DNA from: Tritrichomonas musculus
Lineage: Eukaryota; Parabasalia; Tritrichomonadida; Tritrichomonadidae
NCBI GenBank assembly: GCA_039105265.1
Contig: JAPFFF010000008.1
Location: forward strand, 2,790,001 to 2,854,000
Direction: 5' to 3'
DNA: 64,000 nucleotides
The notes beneath the pieces are model-generated. The model made no database searches and was not told the origin of the DNA. It saw only the letters and a list, made by a program, of their open reading frames with translations. Below, piece after piece: positions 24,141 to 35,290 of the stretch. The position numbers were made by a program, and so were the translations under genes. Position 1 is the stretch's first letter. Each line of letters begins with the position of its first letter.

Positions 24141-24791
24141 TCTTTATCGATTAAATCGAGAACTCTTAAACCAAATTGTTCCTAAAGAATATATTTAATG
24201 TTGCTATCTTTTAATGCAGTTTCTAAATTTGTTGCTGTTGGAGGTGGAACCATTATATAATAAAATAAAAAATTGTTTTAATGTTTATTTAATTTACAAT
24301 TTTGTTTATTTGGTGCAACACATTAAAACATTAATGCTTTACAAATTGCGAACATATTTGATGAATAATTTTATTTTAAATTTGTATTTTTTTATTTTGA
24401 TTCTCTTTACAAAAAAGAGAGAAGAATAATGAAATATCTAATGAAGAATGTTATTAGATTTTATTTATTTTTATTATGATATTTTTATGTTATTTATATC
24501 TAAATTTTCTTCGTTTTTTTTTTAACTTATACTTTTTAAGATGAAAAAGGAAGAAGATGATGGTTTCTATTAAAAAAGATGAATTATAATTTTCTTGAAA
24601 TATTATGAAATTATTTGCAATCCATACATATATATAAATTCAAATCATAATCTTGCAACATTTAGGAGTTCTTTAATTTGTAATATTTGTTTGACTGCAT
24701 TTTTACTGATTTATGATCAATATATTGATGAAACTGTTTAGAGCTCAATCATTCAATTTTTACCTATCAAGTTTTGACACAATTAAGAGTT
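24141..24791. other. Intergenic DNA before the (TAAA)n tract
   Basis: No gene is supported here. Short open frames are A/T-driven. The last about 60 bases lead directly into the tetranucleotide array. Confidence 0.5.
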
Positions 24792-26769
<1,978 letters not shown>

Positions 26770-26816
26770 TATATTTAATTGGTTGATTGATTAAATTCAC
26801 TTTAAATTTTGTTAAA

Positions 26817-29800
26817 ATGTTCATATTTTTCTTTAATTTGGCAACCTTTATATTGAAAAAAAATCATGACTATATATTATCAACAAAAAATCATGGTCAA
26901 CGTTTGGTTAAAGCAACTGCGCTAACAAGTGTAAGCATTCAAGGAACTGTACAAGCTGGTGAAGAAGTCACAGCTATATTAAAACCAGATGATGCAAATA
27001 ATGATGACAGTGGTATTACTTATAGTTGGGAAATTTATTCTGAAGAACAACCAGGAGCTTCATCATCTGAAGAACAACCAGGTGCCTCATCATCTGAAGA
27101 ACAACCAGGAGCATCTTCATCAGAAGAACAACCAGGAGCATCTTCATCAGAAGAACAACCAGAAGCATCTTCATCAGAAGAACAACCAGAAGCATCTTCA
27201 TCAGAAGAACAACCAGGAGCATCTTCATCAGAAGAACAACCAGGAGCATCTTCATCAGAAGAACAACCAGGAGCATCTTCATCAGAAGAACAACCAGGAG
27301 CATCTTCATCAGATGAACAACCAGGAGCATCTTCATCTGAAGAACAACCAGGAGCATCTTCATCAGAAGAACAACCAGGAGCATCTTCATCAGAAGAACA
27401 ACCAGGAGCATCTTCATCAGAAGAACAACCAGGAGCATCTTCATCTGAAGAACAACCAGAAGCATCTTCATCAGAAGAACAACCAGGAGCATCTTCATCA
27501 GAAGAACAACCAGAAGCATCATCATCTGAAGAACAACCAGGAGCATCTTCATCAGAAGAACAACCAGGAGCATCATCATCTGAAGAACAATCAGAAGCAT
27601 CTTCATCAGAAGAACAACCAGGAGCTTCATCATCTGAAGAACAACCAGGAGCATCTTCATCAGAAGAACAACCAGGAGCATCTTCATCAGAAGAACAATC
27701 AGAAGCATCTTCATCAGATGAACAACCAGGAGCATCTTCATCAGAAGAACAACCAGGAGCATCTTCATCAGAAGAACAACCAGGAGCTTCATCATCTGAA
27801 GAACAACCAGGAGCATCTTCATCAGAAGAACAACCAGAAGCATCTTCATCTGAAGAACAACCAGGAGCATCTTCATCAGAAGAACAACCAGGAGCATCTT
27901 CATCAGAAGAACAACCAGGAGCATCTTCATCTGAAGAACAACCAGAAGCATCTTCATCAGAAGAACAACCAGGAGCATCTTCATCAGAAGAACAACCAGG
28001 AGCTTCATCATCTGAAGAACAACCAGGAGCATCTTCATCAGAAGAACAACCAGAAGCATCTTCATCTGAAGAACAACCAGGAGCATCTTCATCAGAAGAA
28101 CAACCAGGAGCATCTTCATCAGAAGAACAACCAGGAGCATCTTCATCAGAAGAACAACCAGGAGCTTCATCATCAGAAGAACAACCAGGAGCATCTTCAT
28201 CAGAAGAACAACCAGGAGCATCTTCATCAGAAGAACAACCAGGAGCATCATCATCTGAAGAACAACCAGGAGCATCTTCATCAGAAGAACAACCAGGAGC
28301 ATCTTCATCAGAAGAACAACCAGGAGCATCTTCATCAGAAGAACAACCAGGAGCATCTTCATCTGAAGAACAACCAGAAGCATCTTCATCAGATGAACAA
28401 CCAGGAGCATCTTCATCAGAAGAACAATCAGAAGCATCTTCATCAGAAGAACAACCAGGAGCATCTTCATCAGAAGAACAATCAGAAGCATCTTCATCAG
28501 AAGAACAATCAGAAGCATCTTCATCAGAAGAACAATCAGAAGCATCTTCATCAGAAGAACAATCAGAAGCATCTTCATCAGAAGAACAATCAGAAGCATC
28601 TTCATCAGAAGAACAATCAGAAGCATCTTCATCAGAAGAACAATCAGAAGCATCTTCATCAGAAGAACAATCAGAAGCATCTTCATCAGAAGAACAATCA
28701 GAAGCATCTTCATCAGAAGAACAATCAGAAGCATCTTCATCAGAAGAACAATCAGAAGCATCTTCATCAGAAGAACAATCAGAAGCATCTTCATCAGAAG
28801 AACAATCAGAAGCATCTTCATCAGAAGAACAATCAGAAGCATCTTCATCAGAAGAACAATCAGAAGCATCTTCATCAGAAGAACAATCAGAAGCATCTTC
28901 ATCAGAAGAACAATCAGAAGCATCTTCATCAGAAGAACAATCAGAAGCATCTTCATCAGAAGAACAATCAGAAGCATCTTCATCAGAAGAACAATCAGAA
29001 GCATCTTCATCAGAAGAACAATCAGAAGCATCTTCATCAGAAGAACAATCAGAAGCATCTTCATCAGAAGAACAATCAGAAGCATCTTCATCAGAAGAAC
29101 AATCAGAAGCATCTTCATCAGAAGAACAATCAGAAGCATCTTCATCAGAAGAACCACAACCAGCTAAGTTATTAGAAGATGGATGGAAGGTAATATGCAC
29201 TACGAAAATATGTAAAATTCCAGATGACACTCCAGTTGGTTCAAAAATCAGGGTCAAAGCAAGTGGTAACGGATCAAAATATACAGGGGATGTCACATCA
29301 GAAGAATTACTTATTGAAACAGGCTCTCAAGATGAATCATCATCTGAGCCAATCGTCGAAGTTTCGTCATCCGAAGAACAAGGTGAAGCTTCATCATCGT
29401 TTGAACCACCAGCTGAAGTAACCACATCTGAAGAAGCCATTAAACCTGACGCCTGCATCAATAATTCGAATCTTCATTGCAATGCATGCGACCAAAGCAA
29501 CCCTTATATTTGTGTATCCTGTAAAACTGGCTATATTTTTAATGATAAAAAAGTTTGTATTCCATTGTCAGATATCAAAGACTGCAAAGATATTCCATTT
29601 TGCTTATCATGTGCTGATGATATATCAAAATGCGCCGAGTGTGAAACCGGTTATCATGTATCAGGAGGTATTTGCGAACTAAATGATAACAACTGCTCAA
29701 ATGTTGTTACAAATTGTAAACATTGTGAAAATAATCCTAAATTCTGCAATCAATGTGAAGATAATTATGGATTAAGCAATGGCGTTTGCACTCTTTGTCC

Positions 29801-31685
29801 AACAGGCTTGTTTGTTGATAACAAATCACCTTGTAAACCAGATTGCTCAATAATACCAAATTGTGCTATTTGTGAAAGATATAAAGGGATGATTGTATGC
29901 ACATATTGCAATGAAAATTATACAGTAAATGAAGATGGATCATCCTGCGTTTCTGTAAAAGATTTACCTTTGGACTACTGCAAGAATTCCTATAAGGATA
30001 ATGGGTGTGTCGAATGCAATTCTGAAAACCCAACAAGATGCAAGACATGTAACACTGGTTGGACATTCTTAGAAGATGGATTTTGTACTTGCCATGATGG
30101 ATATGTTAACAATGGACGTTGCTATAATGAAACTGAGACAGCATGCCCTGCAGAAATAACTAATTGCAAATATTGCTTAAATGAGAAATGCGTTGAATGT
30201 AACTCAAAATATATGTTAAACAATGGACAATGCACGCTTATTGAATGCAATATTGAACATTGCTCTGAATGCTCTACAGATGACAACAACCAAGTTATTT
30301 GTGCTATTTGTGAAAGAGATTACATACGCTCTGTTGATAAAAAAAGATGTGTTATTGAAGAATTTATCAATTGCTCTTCAATACCTGGTTGTACAAAATG
30401 CTCGAATGTTACAAATAAATGCGTTGAATGTGACACTTCTAATGGATACGAAAAAGAACCAATTAAAGATTATGATGATGATGTTTTTTGTTCTTGTGAT
30501 CAATACCACGAGCTTTACGAAGGAAAATGTTTTCTACCAATCCTTCCACTTGAGCCTGACCCAGAACCACCTAGAATAGAAATAAATAGCTCAATGTATG
30601 AATTTAACCAAGAAGAAGGATTAGTTCAAATTACTGGATCTAGTGAAAATAAAACTGCGATATACGAAATGCAAGTTAGTTCCGAATTCAAAAATATTGT
30701 TGTTCCTGATAACATTACTGACATAACATTTAATGTACGTGGTGATAGAACTGAAGACAAACCATTAATTATCAATTCTACTGAAAGTACTGAAGTTACT
30801 TTGAAATTTATCGGTGACTCTGCCGTCAAAATTCCACAAGATAGCAGTAATATAGATATTAAAGGTAATGGAAAAATTATACTTATGCCGTTTACAGAAG
30901 AAGGATCTAGTGAAACTCCACAACAAATGACAATTAATAAGGTTGTTCCAACTCAAGGCGACGAAATTGAATTTGATCCACGTGTTGATAATTTAATATT
31001 AAATGAAATTCAAACGTTTGGAGAGTCCAAATTGATAGGTAGCACTGATCCAGAAAAAAAGGTCACTTGCAAGAACCTTCTTATTGAAAGCGGTGGAAGC
31101 TTCACTACAGATAATATTATATTTGAAAAAGTAAAGATCGGATTGAAATCAGCATTACACCTAACTTCAAACAATACCAAATTTGCGGAAGGTAGTAATA
31201 TTTATCTCTTTTATAACAGAACACTTACAGAACGTCATTTCCCTCTAACAATAAACAGAGCATATCCAGATTTCAGCAAGTCCAATGTTTTAGTTTACCA
31301 ATATGAAGCCAATAAAAAACTCCCAGTTGATCTTGAAAGTGAACAATTACTTGTTGCACAATTTGTTAATGATGAACAAAAGAAAGAAGATACATATCAG
31401 CAGTGCTTAGATTTAAAGAGCAGATTCCAGAGAAAGAATGGTTTCGGAGATCCCGATTGCGTAAATAGCACAAAAGATAATGGAGAAGTCGATTTAATTG
31501 CTCATAGAGTTGCAGAAGACAAAGATAGTGGCAGTAAATTAAGTGGTGGCGCAATCGCTGGTATTGTTATTGCATGCGTAGTTGTTGTAGCTGCAATCAT
31601 TGCTCTTTTGGTTTACTTCCTTGTCATCAAGAAGAGGAACCAATCAACAACATCAACACAAGGCGATTCTTCAATTGCAATTTAA
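26817..31685 (+). CDS. Large repeat-bearing, cysteine-rich surface membrane protein
   Basis: The first ATG is at 26817 (1622 residues); the frame is open slightly further but without an ATG. The N-terminus MFIFFFNLATFI is a short possible signal peptide. Residues about 34-72 (TSVSIQGTVQAGEEVTAIL, then ITYSWEIYS) and about 790-840 (WKVICTTKICKIP, then KYTGDVTSEELL) look like the two halves of one Ig-like beta-sandwich. Between them are about 78 copies of a 9-residue unit (ASSSEEQPG or ASSSEEQSE). Residues about 880-1250 are cysteine-rich with many CxxC pairs, as in furin-like and Giardia VSP-type proteins. A beta-rich domain with NxT/S sites follows. The C-terminus has one membrane helix (IAGIVIACVVVVAAIIALLV) and an 18-residue tail starting KKRNQ. 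Type I surface protein; adhesion or coat functions are plausible but inferred. Confidence 0.85.
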   Translation: MFIFFFNLATFILKKNHDYILSTKNHGQRLVKATALTSVSIQGTVQAGEEVTAILKPDDANNDDSGITYSWEIYSEEQPGASSSEEQPGASSSEEQPGASSSEEQPGASSSEEQPEASSSEEQPEASSSEEQPGASSSEEQPGASSSEEQPGASSSEEQPGASSSDEQPGASSSEEQPGASSSEEQPGASSSEEQPGASSSEEQPGASSSEEQPEASSSEEQPGASSSEEQPEASSSEEQPGASSSEEQPGASSSEEQSEASSSEEQPGASSSEEQPGASSSEEQPGASSSEEQSEASSSDEQPGASSSEEQPGASSSEEQPGASSSEEQPGASSSEEQPEASSSEEQPGASSSEEQPGASSSEEQPGASSSEEQPEASSSEEQPGASSSEEQPGASSSEEQPGASSSEEQPEASSSEEQPGASSSEEQPGASSSEEQPGASSSEEQPGASSSEEQPGASSSEEQPGASSSEEQPGASSSEEQPGASSSEEQPGASSSEEQPGASSSEEQPGASSSEEQPEASSSDEQPGASSSEEQSEASSSEEQPGASSSEEQSEASSSEEQSEASSSEEQSEASSSEEQSEASSSEEQSEASSSEEQSEASSSEEQSEASSSEEQSEASSSEEQSEASSSEEQSEASSSEEQSEASSSEEQSEASSSEEQSEASSSEEQSEASSSEEQSEASSSEEQSEASSSEEQSEASSSEEQSEASSSEEQSEASSSEEQSEASSSEEQSEASSSEEQSEASSSEEQSEASSSEEQSEASSSEEQSEASSSEEPQPAKLLEDGWKVICTTKICKIPDDTPVGSKIRVKASGNGSKYTGDVTSEELLIETGSQDESSSEPIVEVSSSEEQGEASSSFEPPAEVTTSEEAIKPDACINNSNLHCNACDQSNPYICVSCKTGYIFNDKKVCIPLSDIKDCKDIPFCLSCADDISKCAECETGYHVSGGICELNDNNCSNVVTNCKHCENNPKFCNQCEDNYGLSNGVCTLCPTGLFVDNKSPCKPDCSIIPNCAICERYKGMIVCTYCNENYTVNEDGSSCVSVKDLPLDYCKNSYKDNGCVECNSENPTRCKTCNTGWTFLEDGFCTCHDGYVNNGRCYNETETACPAEITNCKYCLNEKCVECNSKYMLNNGQCTLIECNIEHCSECSTDDNNQVICAICERDYIRSVDKKRCVIEEFINCSSIPGCTKCSNVTNKCVECDTSNGYEKEPIKDYDDDVFCSCDQYHELYEGKCFLPILPLEPDPEPPRIEINSSMYEFNQEEGLVQITGSSENKTAIYEMQVSSEFKNIVVPDNITDITFNVRGDRTEDKPLIINSTESTEVTLKFIGDSAVKIPQDSSNIDIKGNGKIILMPFTEEGSSETPQQMTINKVVPTQGDEIEFDPRVDNLILNEIQTFGESKLIGSTDPEKKVTCKNLLIESGGSFTTDNIIFEKVKIGLKSALHLTSNNTKFAEGSNIYLFYNRTLTERHFPLTINRAYPDFSKSNVLVYQYEANKKLPVDLESEQLLVAQFVNDEQKKEDTYQQCLDLKSRFQRKNGFGDPDCVNSTKDNGEVDLIAHRVAEDKDSGSKLSGGAIAGIVIACVVVVAAIIALLVYFLVIKKRNQSTTSTQGDSSIAI
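27037..29150 (+). repeat. 27-base in-frame tandem array in surface-protein gene
   Basis: About 78 units of 27 bases (as GAAGAACAACCAGGAGCATC plus TTCATCA) fill this stretch. The first about 53 units mix CCAGGA, CCAGAA and TCAGAA types and TCATCA/TCTTCA synonyms. The last about 25 units (from about 28475) are identical, all of the CAATCAGAAGCA type, pointing to a recent expansion at the 3' end. The array contains no stops in several frames on both strands, which gives long shadow frames. Confidence 0.95.
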
Positions 31686-32368
31686 AATCATTCAATGAAA
31701 AATTAAATTAATTTTGTTTTTGCTTTTTTACCAAAAAAAACAAAAATAGAACTTTTTTTGTCGAGTAAAAATTAATTTTGTTGTTTTAAAATAGAATATT
31801 CTATTTTGGATATGGTACTCCAGATCCAATAAAATTAAAAAAAATTGAGCTTTTGTTTGAGTTACATTTGGTATAATCTTTCTCGAAATTTCTTGATCTT
31901 TATTCTAATTAAATGATTGAGATTTTTTTTTTTCCTCTTTTTAAGAGATTATTTGTTTTGTATTTTATTCAGCTTTTTTATATAAAAAATTGTTACATAT
32001 AATTTTTAATCATCTAAATTGCAGTTCAAATAATATATTGATTAAATAAAATTACATGTTTTTAATTTTTCAGTCGAGATATTGTTATTTTTTATTTCTA
32101 CCAAATTTTTGTTTTAGAACAAAAGATGATTTATGCGTCATAATCGCACTATATTATAAATTAAATCCGAATGCTACAATAATTGCTTTAGATAAAAATC
32201 CAACAGAAGAAAACCATTAATATTCTTTTGTCTTTGTTATTAATTTGAGACTAGAGAAGAAATTTTAGATAAAGTTTTATTCTTATATTTGAATTTCCTC
32301 TATTAAATGATAGAATGGCTTAATTGAATGATCTAAAAAAATTAAAAAAGAAATAATAATAAAAAAAA
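31686..32368. other. Intergenic AT-rich DNA
   Basis: This is the 3' flank of the surface-protein gene. It holds several T-runs but no gene. The last bases before the tRNA (32361-32368, A-run on this strand) form the T-run that would end Pol III transcription of the minus-strand tRNA. Confidence 0.5.
32361..32368 (-). terminator. Pol III terminator of tRNA-Val
   Basis: Directly after the discriminator base, the minus strand reads a run of eight T residues, the usual stop signal of RNA polymerase III. Confidence 0.85.
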
Positions 32369-32440
32369 TGTCCCACTGCGGAATCGAACCGCAGTCTGAT
32401 CCGTGTCAAGGATCTATTCTAACCATTATACTAGTGGGAC
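32369..32440 (-). tRNA. tRNA-Val (anticodon GAC)
   Basis: The minus strand folds as a full cloverleaf: acceptor GTCCCAC/GTGGGAC, D-loop AATGGTTA, anticodon stem GATCC/GGATC with loop TTGACAC, and T-arm TGCGG-TTCGATT-CCGCA. Position 73 is A. The anticodon reads GAC, so it would decode valine GTC/GTT. The internal promoter boxes are intact (A box TAGTATAATGG; B box GGTTCGATTCC). Most eukaryotes use a valine tRNA with AAC (inosine) here, so a GAC form is unusual. There is no intron and CCA is not encoded. A tRNA-Asp reading would need GTC, which is not present. Confidence 0.9.
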
Positions 32441-32537
32441 TTCTGAAATATATTTTATTGAAATATTTAAAAGGGAGTTATATAATTTTACTTGTTCTGA
32501 TGTCAGTATTTTTTACTTGACAAATTCATATTTTACA

Positions 32538-34175
32538 ATGAATATTCAACATTCAAGCGAAGAAGTCATACTTATTCCTGTTCCAGGTGTATGGATTTCA
32601 CCACAGTTAATTCATCCTCCCCCAAATGCAAATAAAGAAAACTCGTTAATTACTTTTGAAAGACTTAAACCCAAAAAATATAATTCAGAAAGTAACGATT
32701 TTTGTATTGTCCCTGTGATGCCTGCTGTTCCTCCATATATTGATGCAAAATTTTTAAACGATTCTCAAAATCATATTGAAATATCAGCGCCTCTAAAAGG
32801 TCGTAAATCTCCTTATTCTGACAAGAGTTCACGAGGATATAGAAGTGGAAGGCGTAGTAGTGTATTTTTATGCCGAAAAGTTCCAAGTGGCCAACAAATT
32901 TCTACATCAGATTGGGTGGTTGCTGCAAATCATTTAGACGGTTCAAAATATGTTGTTGATTTTGAGCATGGCAACATACTTATTCGTGCTAAAGGATGCG
33001 GAATGTGGATACAGAGCGATGATCTTCCATTTCCTGCCATAACTATTCAAAGCGCCAAATCAAAGTATGCTGAAGAAGGTCAGACTATTTTTGAAATTCG
33101 TGGTGTTTGTTTTGAGAATACTTCAGTTACAGAAATGCTCTCTACCCAGCAAATAGAAGATAATTTGCGAAAAGTTGGACTTGCTTGTGGTAATCATTCA
33201 CTTGGTTTCTGGATCTATAGGAATCTTAAAGAAGATAATTCACCTTTAATTACAAAAACAGTTTCTATTTTTGAAACTCTTGGTGATCGTCGATTAGAAT
33301 CTCATCTTTTAGTTGGTCTCGAACGACTTCTTGCCAAGAAATATGATCAATCTTTTGCTCAGCGTGTTATCGATTGCGTTTTGCCTCTATACAAAGGCAT
33401 GGAAGATAAGTTTCCAAGTGATGATTACAAAACATATTCAAAAACTGACAAAATATTTACAGTACCACTTCATAAAAAAGTAATAGATGGATCATTCTTC
33501 AATTTTGATGATATTGATATAGCAGGCTTTGATGAAAAGTCTCTTCGAGAAAAAGGTTTAATCCCAACATATGAGATATACGAAAAAATCAAAGATTTGG
33601 ACCAAGACTTTGTTAATTTAGTCAAATTATTCGGCCATCTTGGATTTGAATCCGGTAAATGCATTAGTGTTGTTCATCGAACTGGATATCTCTGGGGATC
33701 ATATGTAGATCATCAAGACAACGAGTTCCATTGTAACGCTCACGCAGACAATTTAGTTGTCCTAAGTAAAGAACAATGCTTATCTAATAAAGAAATGCCT
33801 CAAATTTTGGCTCCACTTGATTTTGATATGTCTTTCAAAAAAGAACAAGCAATCAACTTTTACGAACAGCCTCCTGAACCAGACCCAACTTATGTTACAT
33901 TCAACATTTGTCCCGAATTTAGCAATTTACTTACAGATATTGGCGGTTACTTCGCTACCGTCGAAGGAGCATCAACCGCAATAGAGATAAGACCAGCACC
34001 GCCTGGGCTTTTATCAAAAGTTCTTTGGCTGCTCAGAGACGTTTCTTGCTACGAATATTATGTCGGTTATCAAAAAGTTAACCAACGAAGATGCAAAGGA
34101 AACGATGTCTCTATAGATGATATGTATAAGCTAATTGAAGAAGGTTTGAATGAATCAATTAATGAAAATTCTTAA
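32538..34175 (+). CDS. Uncharacterised protein with kinase-like motifs
   Basis: The start is taken as the ATG at 32538 (545 residues), because the frame upstream runs into the tRNA gene and has no ATG. No known family is recognised. Residues about 110-260 form a compact basic/hydrophobic region (RGYRSGRRSSVFLCRK, then RAKGCGMWIQSDDLPFP). Later HCNAHADNLVVL followed by APLDFDMSF resembles the catalytic loop (HxDN) and metal-binding DFD of atypical kinases such as the SelO and fructosamine-kinase folds. That points to a divergent kinase-like or AMPylator-like enzyme, an inference from motif spacing only. The gene is divergent from the tRNA and starts 97 bases from it. Confidence 0.75.
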   Translation: MNIQHSSEEVILIPVPGVWISPQLIHPPPNANKENSLITFERLKPKKYNSESNDFCIVPVMPAVPPYIDAKFLNDSQNHIEISAPLKGRKSPYSDKSSRGYRSGRRSSVFLCRKVPSGQQISTSDWVVAANHLDGSKYVVDFEHGNILIRAKGCGMWIQSDDLPFPAITIQSAKSKYAEEGQTIFEIRGVCFENTSVTEMLSTQQIEDNLRKVGLACGNHSLGFWIYRNLKEDNSPLITKTVSIFETLGDRRLESHLLVGLERLLAKKYDQSFAQRVIDCVLPLYKGMEDKFPSDDYKTYSKTDKIFTVPLHKKVIDGSFFNFDDIDIAGFDEKSLREKGLIPTYEIYEKIKDLDQDFVNLVKLFGHLGFESGKCISVVHRTGYLWGSYVDHQDNEFHCNAHADNLVVLSKEQCLSNKEMPQILAPLDFDMSFKKEQAINFYEQPPEPDPTYVTFNICPEFSNLLTDIGGYFATVEGASTAIEIRPAPPGLLSKVLWLLRDVSCYEYYVGYQKVNQRRCKGNDVSIDDMYKLIEEGLNESINENS

Positions 34176-34458
34176 ATGATTGGTATAGAGTGTTAATTTT
34201 TAGCTAAAGTAAAATTTATATTTTATTATTTATATTGTTTTTTGCTTCCTTAGTTAGGAAATTGTTTAATAATAAAGTTCTTCTAGAATTAAAAATGAAT
34301 TTTTTTTTTTAATGAGCTCATTGTATAATTTGTATGATTGATATCAAATTTTTCTACCAGAAAATCCCTACCAGGAATACTTACTTCATTTAAAATATAT
34401 AAATTCAAAAGTTCAAGCTGATTTTCAAATAAATGATTTTAATTATTCACTTTTTTTA

Positions 34459-34866
34459 GGGGAATCGTATTTTTCTACGCCACTTTTTGAAAACTTTTAA
34501 ACTTTTTGAATACTTTTTTATACATTTTTTATTCAATTTTTACTAAATAATGCATAAATATTTAGTTCAAATGGCTTCCCGATTCATCCAGCAATTCAAG
34601 GAGCCTGATTCGGCTTCGCGCAGCCCTGTGGTGATCACTGGTGCGTATATTCCTGAAAAATTATGTAAAAATAAAAAAAAATTATATCAAAAAAAGCAAA
34701 TAGTTATAATTTTAAGAGAAAATTTAAATTTACGATTTTTTTGGTTAATTTTTTTAACAGAGTAAGTTAAATTTCACCTTAAAATAGCGGTTTTTTACTT
34801 TCCATGAATAGCTATTCATGGATAGAAAAACCATTCAAAAAGTGGCGTAGAAAAAAACGATTGTCC
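34459..34866. mobile_element. MITE with captured GC-richer segment
   Basis: The ends GGGGAATCGT and ACGATTGTCC (inverse GGACAATCGT) continue inward as TTTTTCTACGCCACTTTTTG on both sides. CTTTTTTTA flanks both ends exactly (34450-34458 and 34867-34875), a 9-base duplication as in Mutator-like elements. The middle (about 34560-34640) is clearly less AT-rich and reads as coding-like sequence (ASRFIQQFKEPDSASRS), which suggests a captured gene piece. It is 408 bases long and non-autonomous. Confidence 0.7.
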
Positions 34867-34875
34867 CTTTTTTTA

Positions 34876-35290
34876 AAACAACATCAGATAAAATAATCTC
34901 AAAGAGAAGTCATTATTGCTTGAGATTTACTAAATGGTGTATCTTTTTATAATCATTTTTCATTTTGAATGATTTAATTGAAGTAAAAGAATCATCAAAT
35001 TTTGAATACAACAGATTAACATATGTTATTAAAACTTTCTAACTATTAACCAGAATAATTTTTCAAAGATTTGAAAAATTGGAAGATCGAAAATTAATAA
35101 CATAACTTTATCAGAGACTAAAAAAACTACCTCCTTAAAAAAATGTCAAAAAAATGACAAGCATTCAAAATTTTGAATTGTTTCTTTCAAAAAAAAAAAA
35201 AAAAAAAAAAAAAAATAATTGAAAAAATGACAATAGAAAATTTATTAACATGATATAAAAAAAAATAAAATAAAACATTATTTGGAAAGA
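34876..35290. other. Intergenic DNA
   Basis: No gene is seen. It includes a poly-A tract of about 30 bases near 35185-35215. ACTACCTCCTTAAAAA at about 35129 also occurs near 4500, probably a remnant of the same repeat family. Confidence 0.5.

Noticed and set aside
27016-29296. Very long frames on other frames and the opposite strand of the surface gene
   Set aside because: They exist only because the 27-base unit lacks stops; they start or stop close to the array limits.
32369-32440. tRNA-Asp
   Set aside because: The general look (AATGGTTAGAAT) recalls tRNA-Asp, but the anticodon is GAC and not GTC, and position 73 is A.
32403-32537. N-terminal extension of the 32538 gene
   Set aside because: It has no ATG and runs through the tRNA gene; the ATG at 32538 is the natural start.
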